From: Devosia ginsengisoli
Lineage (GTDB): Bacteria; Pseudomonadota; Alphaproteobacteria; Rhizobiales; Devosiaceae
Direction: 5' to 3'
DNA: 64,000 nt
NCBI RefSeq assembly: GCF_024707105.1
Contig: NZ_JANQAJ010000006.1
Location: 682,001-746,000 of the forward strand
Both the position numbers and the translations under genes were made by a program. Position 1 is the first letter of the stretch. Every line of letters begins with the position of its first letter. Shown here piece after piece: positions 8,433 to 18,174 of the stretch. Below the pieces are notes generated by a model, which had not been told where the DNA came from, ran no database searches, and saw only the letters and a program-made list of their open reading frames with translations.

Positions 8433-8861
8433 CTAGTCGTGGTCGGCTGCGGCTTCAATTGCTTCCATGTCTTCGTCGGAAAAGCCGAAATGGTGGCCCA
8501 GTTCATGCACAAGCACATGGGTGACGATTTCGCCCAGCGTATTGTCGTCATGCTCGGCCCAATAGTCGAGAATGGCGCGGCGATAGAGGAAGACGGTGTT
8601 GGGCAATTGTCCGGTCTGCGGCACGGCGCCGTCCTCGGTCATGCCGATGCCGGAAAACAGTCCCATCAGCTCGAACGGGCTTTCCATGCCGAAGCCGTCG
8701 AGAATGTCGTCCTCGGCGAATTCGGCGACCGAGCAGGTGACATCCGATGCCAGCGAGCGGAACGGCTCGGGCAGGTCTTTCAGCGCGGCCGTGGCCAGCG
8801 CCTCGATGTCATCGAGGGTGGGCGCGAAACGCGCCCCCCAATCATCGTGACTTACTGCCAC
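8433..8861 (-). CDS. Zincin-like metallopeptidase (zincin_1 family)
   Basis: A 142-residue minimal zincin. Its C-terminal half has the zinc-binding helix [13 protein letters not shown] (HExxH, third histidine just after), preceded by [16 protein letters not shown] as in the short predicted Zn-dependent proteases of Pfam zincin_1 (DUF1025). The start is taken as GTG at 8861, which overlaps the end of leuC by 10 bases; the longer reading to 9050 is antisense-like sequence inside leuC. Substrates of this family are not known. The protein appears cytoplasmic. Confidence 0.75.
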   Translation of the reverse strand: MAVSHDDWGARFAPTLDDIEALATAALKDLPEPFRSLASDVTCSVAEFAEDDILDGFGMESPFELMGLFSGIGMTEDGAVPQTGQLPNTVFLYRRAILDYWAEHDDNTLGEIVTHVLVHELGHHFGFSDEDMEAIEAAADHD

Positions 8862-10258
8862 TCGCGGATGTCGACGAAGTGACCGGCAATCGCCGCGGCC
8901 GCGGCCATGGCGGGCGAGACGAGATGGGTGCGGCCCTTGAAGCCCTGGCGACCCTCGAAATTGCGGTTGGAGGTCGAGGCGCAGCGCTCCTGCGGCTTCA
9001 GCTTGTCCGGATTCATGGCCAGGCACATGGAGCAACCGGGCTCGCGCCATTCGAAGCCGGCATTCTTGAAAATCTTGTCGAGGCCCTCGGCCTCGGCCTG
9101 ATCCTTGACCAGGCCCGAGCCGGGCACGACCATGGCATTGACTGACGCGGCGACCTTGCGGTCGCCGATCACGGCCGCCGCCGCGCGCAGGTCTTCGATA
9201 CGGCCATTGGTGCAGGAGCCGATAAAGACGCGGTCAACGCCGATCTCGGTGATCGGTGTGCCGGGCTTGAGGCCCATATAGTCCAGGGCCCGCCACTTGG
9301 AGGCGCGCTTGTTCTCGTCTTCGATGTCGTCGGGGTTGGGCACTGCGCCGGTGACGGTGATGACGTCCTCGGGCGAAGAGCCCCAGGACACGATGGGCGG
9401 GAGCTTGGCGGCGTCGAGAATGACCACCTTGTCGTAGACCGCGCCCTCGTCGGTATAGAGCGTCTTCCAGTAATCGAGCGCCATGTCCCAGGCCTTGCCG
9501 GTCGGTGCGCGGTTGCGGCCCTTCACATAGTTGAAGGTGGTTTCGTCGGGCGCTATCAGGCCGGCGCGGGCGCCGCCCTCGATGGTCATGTTGCAGACCG
9601 TCATGCGGCCTTCCATGGATAGCGAGCGGATGGCTTCGCCGGCAAATTCGATGACATGGCCATTGCCGCCGGCCGTGCCGATCTCGCCGATAATGGCAAG
9701 GATGATGTCCTTGGCGGTGACATGGGGCGGCAGCTTGCCGTCCACGCGCACCAGCATGTTCTTGGCCTTCTGCTGAATCAGCGTCTGGGTGGCCAGGACG
9801 TGTTCCACTTCCGAGGTGCCGATGCCGTGCGCCAGCGCGCCGAAAGCACCATGGGTCGAGGTGTGGCTGTCGCCGCAGACAATGGTCATGCCGGGCAGGG
9901 TGAAGCCCTGTTCGGGGCCGACGATGTGCACGATGCCCTGGCGCTTGTCGAAGGGGTCAAAATATTCGATGCCGAAATCCCTGGTATTCTCGGCGAGAGC
10001 GGCGATCTGGATCGCGCTTTCCGGGTCCGGATTGGGCAGGCTCCGGTCGGTGGTGGGCACATTGTGGTCGACCACGGCCAGGGTGCGCTCGGGGTGGCGC
10101 ACCTTGCGATTGTTCATGCGCAGGCCCTCGAAGGCCTGCGGACTCGTCACTTCATGCACGAGATGCCGGTCGATATAGAGCAGCGAGGTGCCATCCTCGT
10201 TGTTCTGGACCAGATGGTCGTCCCAGATCTTGTCGTAGAGCGTGCGGGCCTTGGTCAT
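8852..10258 (-). CDS. leuC: 3-isopropylmalate dehydratase large subunit
   Basis: A 468-residue [4Fe-4S] aconitase-superfamily enzyme that isomerises 2-isopropylmalate in leucine synthesis with LeuD. It starts [17 protein letters not shown]. Key motifs are [20 protein letters not shown], the iron-sulfur cysteines in [14 protein letters not shown] and [13 protein letters not shown], and the terminal [10 protein letters not shown]. Length is normal. leuD is not in this window. A candidate promoter and a palindrome precede it. Confidence 0.96.
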   Translation of the reverse strand: MTKARTLYDKIWDDHLVQNNEDGTSLLYIDRHLVHEVTSPQAFEGLRMNNRKVRHPERTLAVVDHNVPTTDRSLPNPDPESAIQIAALAENTRDFGIEYFDPFDKRQGIVHIVGPEQGFTLPGMTIVCGDSHTSTHGAFGALAHGIGTSEVEHVLATQTLIQQKAKNMLVRVDGKLPPHVTAKDIILAIIGEIGTAGGNGHVIEFAGEAIRSLSMEGRMTVCNMTIEGGARAGLIAPDETTFNYVKGRNRAPTGKAWDMALDYWKTLYTDEGAVYDKVVILDAAKLPPIVSWGSSPEDVITVTGAVPNPDDIEDENKRASKWRALDYMGLKPGTPITEIGVDRVFIGSCTNGRIEDLRAAAAVIGDRKVAASVNAMVVPGSGLVKDQAEAEGLDKIFKNAGFEWREPGCSMCLAMNPDKLKPQERCASTSNRNFEGRQGFKGRTHLVSPAMAAAAAIAGHFVDIREWQ

Positions 10259-10289
10259 TGCGGTATTCCGGCAGGGAAAGTTTGGAGTG

Positions 10290-10318
10290 GTTCTAAGCCG
10301 GGAGGGCCTGGCGGTCAA
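10290..10318 (-). promoter_or_regulatory. Candidate sigma-70 promoter of leuC
   Basis: On the minus strand TTGACC (10313-10318) and TAGAAC (10290-10295) are 17 bases apart and end about 32 bases before the leuC ATG. Both hexamers are close to consensus. The palindrome at 10321-10346 abuts the -35 box. Confidence 0.4.
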
Positions 10319-10320
10319 GC

Positions 10321-10346
10321 ATAACCGTACTCATGGGTACGGTTAT
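10321..10346. promoter_or_regulatory. Perfect 10-bp palindrome between the flippase gene and leuC
   Basis: ATAACCGTAC and GTACGGTTAT pair exactly around TCATGG. The element starts two bases after the stop of the flippase gene and lies just upstream of the candidate leuC -35 box. Lacking a T-run, it is either a factor-dependent terminator hairpin or an operator for leuC. Confidence 0.5.
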
Positions 10347-10348
10347 GG

Positions 10349-11701
10349 TCAGGCAGGGCGATCCACGGCGCGGCGCACCGAAAATACGCCGAACAGGCTG
10401 GTATCGAGCCCGATGCGCTGGCGGCACCACAGCGCAATGGCAAGCTGGGCGATAATGCGCGCGCCCATATTGGCGGCGGCGGCGCCGACAATGCCGAAGG
10501 TCGGGATGACGGCGATCTGCACCAGGAAGCCCAGCCCCATGATGATGCCGAAAATACCGACATAGGCGCGTTCGTGGCCGGTCATCATCATGACGATCTT
10601 GGAGGGGCCGGTGGCGGCATCGAACAGCAGGCCCAGGGCCAGCAGCACCAGCACCAGCGTGCCCTCGGCATAGGCCGGACCGAAGAAGCTGAGGATCCAT
10701 TCGCCCCAGAAGGCGAAGCCGGCAAAGATCACCAGCGAGAAGGCGAAACCCGCCCAGGCGCAGAGCGCCGTTATGGCCTGGGCCTGGCGCATCTGGCCGG
10801 CGTGATAATGCTCGGCCACCATGGGCGCGATGACCAGTTCGATGGCGAAGGTGAAGAGCGTCATCAGGCCGGCGGTGCGGAAAGCGTTGAAATAGACGCC
10901 GGAGCTTTCGAGATCGAGCATCAGCCCGACCAGGATCACGTCGGCGTTGAGCGCGGCGGTTTCGATCAGGGCGCCCAACATCAGCCAGCGGCTGATGCCG
11001 CCCCAGCGCTGCCAATAGGCGCGCACGCCACGCCAGGTGGGGGCCAGCACATAGCCGGCCCGCATGGCCTGCCAGAATTGCAGCCCCAGCATGCCGGACA
11101 GCAAGGCGGCCGACAGGACCAGGGCGTCAGGGCCGCTGAGCACGATGCCCAGGGCGAAGAGCCCCAGCACCGCGGCGGGCAGCGCCAGGCGCCAGAGGAT
11201 GTCGCGCGGCACCAGGGCGGTCCAGAGCGAGCCTTGCGCGCGCAGGGCCGAGGAATTGTATTCGGCCAGGGCCATGGGCAGGACGAGGAAGGCGGCGCCG
11301 TAGAAATGGCTGGCGGTGTCTTCGATGGTGACGAATTGCAGGGCGACAAAGACGATGGTGGCGAGACCGAGGCTGGCCACGAGGCTGGCCAGGATGGTCA
11401 GCATCGAGGCGGAGCGGACCGCGGCGATGGCGGCCTGTTTCTGCCCAGCCACGCTTTCCTGCGGCCAGAGGCGCAGAACGGCCATGGGCTGGCCGACACC
11501 GGCCGCGATGGCCAGCACGGTGGCGATGGCCAGGCCAAAGGCGAAATGGCCGTATTCGTCCGGAGTCATGGTGCGCGAGAGCGCGACATAGGTGAGATAG
11601 GTGAGGCCGGCAGTCGCCACCTTGATGCCCAGCGAGCCGAAGGAACGCCACAAGCCCGTATGCAGCAGAGCCGACAGATCTGAGGGAATGGGTAGTCGCA
11701 T
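10349..11701 (-). CDS. Polysaccharide/lipid-linked oligosaccharide flippase (Wzx/MVF-like)
   Basis: A 450-residue integral membrane protein with about 12 hydrophobic segments. It starts LLHTGLWRSFGSLGIKVATA, with YVALSRTMTPDEYGHFAFGLA typical of the O-antigen flippase (polysaccharide_synt) superfamily. It would move undecaprenyl-linked glycans across the inner membrane. No glycosyltransferase or polymerase gene is adjacent, so the glycan is unknown and the gene is an orphan here. The ATG at 11701 fits the usual N-terminus. The order relative to leuC and purH does not suggest an operon. Confidence 0.8.
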   Translation of the reverse strand: MRLPIPSDLSALLHTGLWRSFGSLGIKVATAGLTYLTYVALSRTMTPDEYGHFAFGLAIATVLAIAAGVGQPMAVLRLWPQESVAGQKQAAIAAVRSASMLTILASLVASLGLATIVFVALQFVTIEDTASHFYGAAFLVLPMALAEYNSSALRAQGSLWTALVPRDILWRLALPAAVLGLFALGIVLSGPDALVLSAALLSGMLGLQFWQAMRAGYVLAPTWRGVRAYWQRWGGISRWLMLGALIETAALNADVILVGLMLDLESSGVYFNAFRTAGLMTLFTFAIELVIAPMVAEHYHAGQMRQAQAITALCAWAGFAFSLVIFAGFAFWGEWILSFFGPAYAEGTLVLVLLALGLLFDAATGPSKIVMMMTGHERAYVGIFGIIMGLGFLVQIAVIPTFGIVGAAAANMGARIIAQLAIALWCRQRIGLDTSLFGVFSVRRAVDRPA

Positions 11702-11824
11702 GAGACGCCTCGGGGCCGCGGGCCATCCGGCCGCGATCCCGACAATCTGCCATGCCAGTCTTAGGAAGCTCTTACCTGAGCCGGTACAGGCAGGTTACAT
11801 ATTGGTAAGGTCGGCCCGCCCCGA

Positions 11825-13411
11825 TTAGTGCCGGAAATGGCGCATGCCGGTCATGACCATGGCGATGCCGGCGGCGTCGGCGGCTGCTATGACCTCGTCG
11901 TCGCGCATGGAGCCGCCCGGCTGGATCACCGCGGTGGCGCCGGCCGCGACCAGTGCTTCCAGACCATCGGCGAAGGGGAAGAAGGCGTCGGACGCGGCCA
12001 CCGAACCCCGGGTCAGCGCGCCCTCGATGCCGGCGGCTTTCGCCGCATCAATGGATTTGCGATGGGCGGTGAGGGCGGAATCGACGCGGGACATCTGCCC
12101 GGCGCCAATGCCGACGGTGGCGCCGGATTTCACATAGACGATGGCGTTGGATTTGACGTGCTTGGCCACCTTGGCGGCGAGGCGCAGGTCGGCCATTTCG
12201 GCCGCGGTGGGCTGGCGTTTGGTCACGACCTTGAGGTCGCAATCATCGACATTTCTGTTGTCGCGCGACTGGACCAGCAGGCCACCAGCCACGGACTTGA
12301 CCATCAGGCCATCGGCCTTGGGGTCGGCGATGCCGCCGGTCAGCAGCAGGCGGAGGTTCTTCTTGGCGGCAATGATGTCCTGGGCTTCCTGCGTCGCCGA
12401 GGGGGCGACGATCACCTCGGTGAAGACCTTGACGATCTCGGTGGCGGTGGTGGCGTCGATCTCGCGGTTGGTGGCGACGATGCCGCCAAAGGCCGAGACC
12501 GGATCGGTGCGCAGGGCGTCCCTGTAGGCGGTCAGCAGGTCACCGGCCACGGCCACGCCGCAGGGATTGGCATGCTTGATGATGGCGACGGCGGCGACTT
12601 CGGCGGGGTCGAATTCGCTGACCAGCTCGAAAGCGGCGTCGGTGTCGTTGATATTGTTGTAGCTCAGGGTCTTGCCCTGCAGCTGGGTGGCGGTGGCGAC
12701 GCCGGGACGGTCCTCCCCATTGGCGTAGAAGCCGGCCCATTGATGCGGGTTTTCGCCATAGCGCATGACTTCGCGCAGGGAGCCGGCAAAGCTGCGGAAG
12801 GGGATCTCGGGATAGTCGATTGCCCGGGCGAACCAGGTCGAGATGGCGCTGTCATAAGCGGCGGTGCGAGCATAGGCCTTGGCCGCCAGCTTCTGCCGCA
12901 AGGCGAAGGGCACGCCACCGGTCTCGGTGATGTGGCCGAGGATTTCCGGATAATCGGCGGGGTCGACGACCACGGTCACATAGGCGTGGTTCTTGGCGGC
13001 GGAGCGGACCATGGCCGGGCCGCCGATATCGATATTCTCGATGATATCGTCATAGGAGGCGCCGGAAGCGACGGTCTTTTCGAAGGGATAGAGGTTGACC
13101 GCGACGAGGTCGATGGCGCCGATTTCGTGTTCTGCCATCGAAGCGGCATGGTCCGCCTTGTCGCGGACCGCCAGGAGGCCGCCATGCACTTTGGGGTGGA
13201 GCGTCTTGACACGGCCATCCATCATTTCGGGGAAGCCGGTGAGGTCGGCGATCTCGCGTACCGGCAGGCCGGCATCCTTGATCAGCTTGTGCGTGCCGCC
13301 GGTGGAGACCAGTTCCACGCCGGCGGCGCTCAGACCTCGGGCGAAGTCGGCCATGCCTGACTTGTCGAATACCGAAAGCAGCGCCCGCCCGACCTTGACC
13401 GTCTTGCTCAT
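11825..13411 (-). CDS. purH: Bifunctional AICAR transformylase/IMP cyclohydrolase
   Basis: A 528-residue enzyme for the last two steps of IMP synthesis. The N-terminal MGS-like cyclohydrolase domain (about 1-150) shows [35 protein letters not shown] and [16 protein letters not shown]. The transformylase domain shows [13 protein letters not shown] and the catalytic KHANPCGVA, with [12 protein letters not shown] near the end. The start at 13411 matches the family; the extension to 13537 reads through a dispersed repeat. Full length, no defects. Confidence 0.96.
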   Translation of the reverse strand: MSKTVKVGRALLSVFDKSGMADFARGLSAAGVELVSTGGTHKLIKDAGLPVREIADLTGFPEMMDGRVKTLHPKVHGGLLAVRDKADHAASMAEHEIGAIDLVAVNLYPFEKTVASGASYDDIIENIDIGGPAMVRSAAKNHAYVTVVVDPADYPEILGHITETGGVPFALRQKLAAKAYARTAAYDSAISTWFARAIDYPEIPFRSFAGSLREVMRYGENPHQWAGFYANGEDRPGVATATQLQGKTLSYNNINDTDAAFELVSEFDPAEVAAVAIIKHANPCGVAVAGDLLTAYRDALRTDPVSAFGGIVATNREIDATTATEIVKVFTEVIVAPSATQEAQDIIAAKKNLRLLLTGGIADPKADGLMVKSVAGGLLVQSRDNRNVDDCDLKVVTKRQPTAAEMADLRLAAKVAKHVKSNAIVYVKSGATVGIGAGQMSRVDSALTAHRKSIDAAKAAGIEGALTRGSVAASDAFFPFADGLEALVAAGATAVIQPGGSMRDDEVIAAADAAGIAMVMTGMRHFRH

Positions 13412-13489
13412 GAGGATGTCTCGCCCTGTGCTGTGAGTTGCGCGCTCGCTAGCACGAAGCTTTGTCAGGGGCCACCCTATTCTCAACAG

Positions 13490-13571
13490 CCTCATGGTGA
13501 GCCTGTCGAACCACGAGGCGTGACTGGATGGTGCCACGACCTCGTCCTTCGACAGGCTCAGGATGAGGTCT
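13490..13571. repeat. Dispersed palindromic repeat, family B, copy 1
   Basis: An imperfect palindrome with the core GAGCCTGTCGAA near one end and TTCGACAGGCTCAGGATGAG at the other. It shares this layout with copies at 19617, 25811 and 29384. It lies between purH and the heparinase-like gene, both on the minus strand. It is a REP/BIME-like extragenic element with no coding capacity. Confidence 0.85.
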
Positions 13572-13582
13572 GTCGAACATCG

Positions 13583-15178
13583 TCAGCTCTGCTCGAGCGT
13601 AAAAATCCACGCCACTTCCGCATCGGCGGCGACATCGGCTTCCAGTACCAGCTGGCGTGTCTTGTGGAAGCCGAGATAGGCCGATTGGCGCACGCTTTCC
13701 TCTTCGCGGAACTGGGCGCCTTCCCAGAGGAAGCTCCAGACGGCGCCATTGGGCAGCACCAGCCGGACAATGCCCTCGCCACGATTGCGGCGCACCATGA
13801 CGCCCGGTGCGAGGTGGAAGCGGATGGCGAGCAGGCCCGAAGGCGTGCCGCCGGCCATCATGCGATCCTGCCCGACCAGGGTCGTGCCGCCGGAGAGGAG
13901 CGTGAGCCGCCGTTCGAGAGTGACGCCGAAATGCCTGGCATAGGCATCGGTGCCCAGCGTCAGCAGGTGGTCGGCCGAGTCCAGGGCAATGGTCGGCGTG
14001 CCGCCAATGGCGTCTTCGGCATCGATGGTGGGGCCGGAATGGGCCACGCCCTGGCGGAACAGGGCCTTGCTGTCGGGCAGGTCGGATGGCGCGGGGCCGC
14101 AGGAGCCCAGGATCAACTCGCTGCCATGGGAGAATTCGAAAGCCAGGGCGCTGGCATGGATATCGCCGGCCAGGCCCGGTTCGGGCAGGAGCCCGGAATC
14201 GGCGATCACCACCGCCTCGCCGTCGCGCAAGATGCCATAGCCGCCCAGCAGCATGGAGCGCTGCCGCCGATTGGGGCCATTGGCCTGGATGGCGATCAGC
14301 ACGTCATGGGGCAGGTGGCCGCAACCATTGAAATAGGCCGGTTCGCCGCTCGACAGGGTCAGCGCGTCGAGGCTTTCATGCATGCGGTCGATCTGCGCCC
14401 CCAGCTCGTTGCCCGCCTCCGATTTCACCGCGGCGGCGATGCGGCGGATGCTGACCAGGTCGACCAGCAGTTGCATCTGCAGGCGCGGGTTGCGCGACTT
14501 GTGCATTCCGTCGGCATCGAGCTGGTTGGCCAAGAGGGCATTGAGCAGTTCGACCCGGCGCGGCACATCGGTCTTGTCGTCCTGCTCGCAATGCTCGGCA
14601 CCCAGCAGGGCAATGGCGGCAAACAGGGCATCGGCCGGATCGCTGGCCAGGGGTCCGCGCACCTTGAGGCTCTGGATCTGCGCGCCCAATACGCGCTGCA
14701 CCGTGCGGGCCTCGGGTTGCGTGGCGCCATCGAGCAGCAGCGGCAGGTGGCGCAACCAGTTGAGCACGCGCTGCGCGGTCAGCGCCGGATCCCAGGTATC
14801 GTGCTGGAACTGGCCTTCCCGCCCGATCCAGTCGAGCACCAGCATGCGGGCGAAGCGGCGTTCGCCGGGGTCGCGCACGTCGCGGAAATGCCTGAGCCAG
14901 GAAAAGCCGTGCAGGTTGAGCCACCAGTCGACATGGTCAACATCGAGGCTGAAGGGGGAGGCGCCGCCGGTTTCGACCAGCTTGGATGCCAGCAGGTACC
15001 GTCCCGACATCATGTCGCGCACCGCTTCGCGGTCGGCGGGGCGGAATTCGGGCAATTCGCCGGCAAAGGCATCATCGGCCAGCCCACGCCAGGTCCAGCG
15101 CAGGATGGGCAGCGTCACCACCGTATCGGCAAAGCCGAAGGCGAAACGACGCAGCACATGGAGAAGCGGGGGCGCCAT
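13583..15178 (-). CDS. Heparinase II/III family protein
   Basis: A 531-residue protein resembling the alginate-lyase/heparinase II/III superfamily. The N-terminal alpha-toroid part (about 1-310) includes VDWWLNLHGFSWLRHFRDVR, QFQHDTWDPALTAQRVLNW and DADGMHKSRNPRLQMQ, with an H-x-S-R-N-P element characteristic of the family. The C-terminal beta-sandwich covers about 320-531. There is no signal peptide, which is usual for the group in Alphaproteobacteria. Its substrate is not established; it is often found next to the RsmB-type methyltransferase and purH, as here. Confidence 0.8.
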   Translation of the reverse strand: MAPPLLHVLRRFAFGFADTVVTLPILRWTWRGLADDAFAGELPEFRPADREAVRDMMSGRYLLASKLVETGGASPFSLDVDHVDWWLNLHGFSWLRHFRDVRDPGERRFARMLVLDWIGREGQFQHDTWDPALTAQRVLNWLRHLPLLLDGATQPEARTVQRVLGAQIQSLKVRGPLASDPADALFAAIALLGAEHCEQDDKTDVPRRVELLNALLANQLDADGMHKSRNPRLQMQLLVDLVSIRRIAAAVKSEAGNELGAQIDRMHESLDALTLSSGEPAYFNGCGHLPHDVLIAIQANGPNRRQRSMLLGGYGILRDGEAVVIADSGLLPEPGLAGDIHASALAFEFSHGSELILGSCGPAPSDLPDSKALFRQGVAHSGPTIDAEDAIGGTPTIALDSADHLLTLGTDAYARHFGVTLERRLTLLSGGTTLVGQDRMMAGGTPSGLLAIRFHLAPGVMVRRNRGEGIVRLVLPNGAVWSFLWEGAQFREEESVRQSAYLGFHKTRQLVLEADVAADAEVAWIFTLEQS

Positions 15179-15290
15179 CAGCGCACCTGCTTCCGCCGCG
15201 CGGTATCCGCCAGCGTTGCTTCGTCTCTGCCCGTCAACGACCCATTCCCTGTTCGGTGCCCTTCCCCAACGGCACCATCAGTTTGTTTTT

Positions 15291-16589
15291 TCAGCGGCGG
15301 CGGAAGCGCGCCACGAAGAATCCGTCCATGCCACCATCGCGTCCACCCGGTGCCATGCCGGGATGGGTCCGCACCAGACCAAGCGCCGTCACGGCCGTTT
15401 CGAGGCCCGGCAGTTCGGCCGGCGTTACCGGCCAGAGCTCCAGGCCGGGCAGGGCATCGAGCGCCCATTCCACCTGATTCTCGCCTTCCGCTGGCTCCAG
15501 TGAGCAGACGCAATAGACGAGCACACCTGATGCATCAAGGCAGCGGAAGGCGTTGGCGAGCAGTGCGCGCTGCAACCGTACCCTTCCGGCAACATCGCCG
15601 ACCGAGCGGTGCCAGATCACCTCGGGGTGGCGGCGGAACGTGCCGGTGGCCGAGCAGGGGGCGTCGAGCAGCACCCCGTCATAGGCCGTAGATGGGGCAT
15701 AATTGCCGGCATCGGCCACCACGGTTTCGGCCGTGTAGTCGAGCCGGGCGAGATTCTGCTTGAGCCGCTCCATTCTGACGGCGTCGCTGTCGAGCGCCGT
15801 CACCTTGTAGCCGGCTTTGACGAGCTGGGCCGTCTTGCCGCCCGGCGCGGCGCAGAGATCGAGCACGCGACCGCCGGCCTTGGCGCCGAGCAGGCGGGCC
15901 GGAATGGCCGAAGCGGCGTCCTGCACCCACCACTGGCCTTCGGCAAAGCCGGGCAGGGCTTCCACGGGCCTGTCGCGCTGGTCGATGCGGATCGTATCGG
16001 CCATGACGCGCTCGGCGCCGAGGGAATCGATCAGGTCCTGATCGTCGGTCTTGAGCGTCAGATCGAGCGGTGCGCCAGCCAGAAGAGCAGTCGAAAAGCC
16101 GTCGATCGCCGCTTCGCCATAGGCCTCGAGCCAGGTATCGCCGAAGGTGTCAGGGATCAGCAGGTCATCGCTGAGCATGCCGAATTTGGCGGAATTGGCC
16201 TGCGCGTTGCGGAGCACGGCATTCATCAGGCCGCTCAGATGGCGCGCCTTGGGGTCGCGCTTGGTGGCTTCGACGGCGAGGAACAGGGCGCTATGGGCGC
16301 CGAGGTCGGGCAGGAAGACCAGTTGCGCCAGCGAGAGCCGCAGCACGGCTTCGAAACTGCCAGACTTGCCGGGCATGCCCTTGTCGAGCAGCGCATGGAT
16401 GATGAAATTGAGCTGGCCCTGCCGGCGCAAGGCAGTGGTGATCAGCCGGTTGGCCAGGGCGCGATCGCGCCCATCCGCCAGCTCGGCGGCCGTGAGAGGC
16501 ACGAAATTGTCGCCCGCCAGAACTTGCTTCAGCCGCTGTGCGGCAACGAGGCGGAGCCTGAGCCCCGCCGGTTCGGTCTTTGCTTTCAC
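15291..16589 (-). CDS. rsmB: RsmB-family RNA (cytosine-C5)-methyltransferase
   Basis: A 432-residue protein with an N-terminal NusB-like RNA-binding domain (about 1-145: DRALANRLITTALRRQGQLN) and a C-terminal SAM-dependent methyltransferase. The SAM motif is VLDLCAAPGGKTAQL. The two active-site cysteines are in DAPCSATGTFRRHPE and VCSLEPAEGENQ. This matches 16S rRNA C967 methyltransferases. The start is GTG at 16589. It lies 9 bases after the stop of htpX on the same strand, so the two are probably cotranscribed. Confidence 0.88.
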   Translation of the reverse strand: MKAKTEPAGLRLRLVAAQRLKQVLAGDNFVPLTAAELADGRDRALANRLITTALRRQGQLNFIIHALLDKGMPGKSGSFEAVLRLSLAQLVFLPDLGAHSALFLAVEATKRDPKARHLSGLMNAVLRNAQANSAKFGMLSDDLLIPDTFGDTWLEAYGEAAIDGFSTALLAGAPLDLTLKTDDQDLIDSLGAERVMADTIRIDQRDRPVEALPGFAEGQWWVQDAASAIPARLLGAKAGGRVLDLCAAPGGKTAQLVKAGYKVTALDSDAVRMERLKQNLARLDYTAETVVADAGNYAPSTAYDGVLLDAPCSATGTFRRHPEVIWHRSVGDVAGRVRLQRALLANAFRCLDASGVLVYCVCSLEPAEGENQVEWALDALPGLELWPVTPAELPGLETAVTALGLVRTHPGMAPGGRDGGMDGFFVARFRRR

Positions 16590-16598
16590 GCTTCTTCT

Positions 16599-17582
16599 TT
16601 ATCCCCAGGGACCGCGTTGTCCGCCGTCCTCGTCGGTTCGTCCGACGGTCGGCACGCGCCAGCCGCCGCCGGTATCGCGGCCGGTCGAAACCGGAGCAGG
16701 GCGGGGCTGAGGCCTGCGGTCCTTATCGGCTACCTGCATGCTCGCTGCAAGCTTGCGCAAGGCCTCGATGCGGTTGCCGGTATCGGGATGGGTGGCAAAG
16801 AGGTTGTCCATGCGCTGCCCCGAAAGGGGATTGATGATATACATATGGGCCATGGCCGGGTTGCGCTCGGCCGCGATATTGACCTGCCGCCCGGCGACGC
16901 CGGCGATTTTCTGCAGGGCCGAGGCGAGGGCCAGCGGATCGCCGGAAATCTCGGCGCCGTCCTTGTCAGCTTCGTATTCACGCGTACGGCTCACCGCCAT
17001 CTGCACCAGCATGGCGGCGACAGGCGCGAGGAAAACCATCAGCAAGGCGCCGATGCCGCCCAGCGGATTGTCTCGGTTATTGCCGCCGCCGAAGAACAGG
17101 CCGAACTGCGCCAGGGCCGAAATGGCGCCAGCAAAGGTGGCCGTAATGGTCATGGTCAGCGTGTCGCGGCTGCGGATATGGGCCAGTTCGTGGGCGATGA
17201 CCGCCGCGACTTCCCGGGTTTCGAGATGCTTGAGCAGGCCCGAGGATACGGCGACAGCGGCATTGTTCGGATTGCGGCCGGTGGCGAAGGCATTGGGCTG
17301 GTCGGTATTGATCACATAGACCGCCGGCGTCGGAATGCCGGCCTTGCGGGACAGGATATCGACCATGTCGTAGAGTTCGGGCACGCGGCTCCGCTCGACC
17401 GGCATGGCATTCTGCATGCGCAAAACCAGCTTGTCGGAATTCCAGTAGCTGAAGAGGTTGGTCACCAGCGCGAAGAGAAAGGCGATCATCATGCCCGACG
17501 TGCCGCCGATGAAATAGCCGACGACCATGAACAGAGCCGTCAGCGCGGCCAGCAGGACAGTGGTACGAAACGCATTGAACAT
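16599..17582 (-). CDS. htpX: Membrane zinc metalloprotease HtpX
   Basis: A 327-residue M48 peptidase of the inner membrane that helps degrade misfolded membrane proteins. Two N-terminal membrane segments (about 7-50) precede [20 protein letters not shown]. The zinc site is [14 protein letters not shown], with the third ligand in [16 protein letters not shown]. The C-terminus after about residue 285 is a proline/glycine/arginine-rich tail of low complexity. The start at 17582 gives the family N-terminus [12 protein letters not shown]. Confidence 0.94.
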   Translation of the reverse strand: MFNAFRTTVLLAALTALFMVVGYFIGGTSGMMIAFLFALVTNLFSYWNSDKLVLRMQNAMPVERSRVPELYDMVDILSRKAGIPTPAVYVINTDQPNAFATGRNPNNAAVAVSSGLLKHLETREVAAVIAHELAHIRSRDTLTMTITATFAGAISALAQFGLFFGGGNNRDNPLGGIGALLMVFLAPVAAMLVQMAVSRTREYEADKDGAEISGDPLALASALQKIAGVAGRQVNIAAERNPAMAHMYIINPLSGQRMDNLFATHPDTGNRIEALRKLAASMQVADKDRRPQPRPAPVSTGRDTGGGWRVPTVGRTDEDGGQRGPWG

Positions 17583-17676
17583 CAGGAGCCCTTGGGTTCG
17601 AGTTCTCAAGCAATTATGTTGTGTGGGAAAGGGGGTCATGCAAGCGGCATGACCAAATCGTAATCCGGATACGACC

Positions 17677-17880
17677 ATGAGCGACGAAGAGACTGCGGAG
17701 GAAGCCCCGCGCCCACCCCTGAGCGAAGCGGCCAAACGGGCGCTGGCCGAGGCCAAGGCGCGCCGCGCCGAGATCGACGCGAAGGGCGCCTTCGCGCCCA
17801 AGGAACAGGGTGGTCGCGGCGGGCTCGAACCCGGCCGCTACGGCGATTGGGAAATCAAGGGCCTGACCAGCGACTTCTGA
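17677..17880 (+). CDS. DUF1674 protein, SdhAF4-like succinate dehydrogenase assembly factor
   Basis: A 67-residue soluble protein with the DUF1674 C-terminal signature [14 protein letters not shown], which in mitochondria (SDHAF4) contacts flavinylated SdhA. The N-terminal half is alanine/glutamate-rich and probably disordered ([17 protein letters not shown]). The family signature normally has a Pro/Arg-Tyr-Gly-Asp-Trp-Glu core, present here. It is divergent from htpX with 94 bases between them. The assembly role is transferred from the mitochondrial family. Confidence 0.85.
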   Translation: MSDEETAEEAPRPPLSEAAKRALAEAKARRAEIDAKGAFAPKEQGGRGGLEPGRYGDWEIKGLTSDF

Positions 17881-17914
17881 GGCGAGTGCTGCGCGGCGCG
17901 CCGGCCATACGCGG

Positions 17915-18058
17915 TCAGCCGACGATATCGGCGAGACTGAAGCCGGCGGCGGAAACGGCGACGGTGGTGGCAACGGTCAGGATGGCGGCAATCAGGCCAT
18001 ATTCAACCGGGGTAATTCCGGCCTCGTCGCGGGCAAAACGCAAAACAACAGACAACAT
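17915..18058 (-). CDS. Flp-type IVb pilin, lone copy
   Basis: A 47-residue Flp pilin. The order is a short charged leader (MLSVVLRFARDEAG), the prepilin-peptidase site Gly-Ile, then TPVEYGLIAAILTVATTVAV with the conserved glutamate five residues into the mature chain and the Tyr after it, followed by one hydrophobic helix. This is the expected size and layout for pilins of the Tad/CpaA system. No tad, cpa or prepilin peptidase genes are nearby. The ribosome site is poor, so expression is uncertain. It converges with the DUF1674 gene. Confidence 0.8.
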   Translation of the reverse strand: MLSVVLRFARDEAGITPVEYGLIAAILTVATTVAVSAAGFSLADIVG

Positions 18059-18127
18059 GAGACGCTTTCGCAATAGGTCGAACCCGGACCATGCCTCGGT
18101 CTGGCTGAATATAATCTGAACGAAAGG

Positions 18128-18174
18128 CGTTTGTCGCGTTTCCGACGCGGAAAGTGGTGCCGAAAACGCTCTAG
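18128..18174. repeat. Rhizobial-type short repeat, family A, copy 1
   Basis: About 47 bases reading GCGTTTGTCGCGTTTCCGA at one end and CGAAAACGCTCTAG at the other, so the ends carry GCGTTT and AAACGC arms. The terminal CTAG supplies the TAG stop of ccmG on the minus strand. Related copies lie at 23868, 44042 and 60053. Confidence 0.75.

Noticed and set aside
11828..13360. Long plus-strand ORF of 510 codons opposite purH
   Set aside because: It is the antisense shadow of purH caused by high GC codon bias; its Gly/Asp/His-rich composition has no domain and the purH protein is complete.
17590..17615. tRNA-like GGGTTCGAGTTCT upstream of htpX
   Set aside because: No proper five-pair T-stem and no acceptor stem; it is the htpX leader.
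15609..17663. Plus-strand ORF of 684 codons across rsmB and htpX
   Set aside because: Spans two real minus-strand genes and has no recognisable domain.
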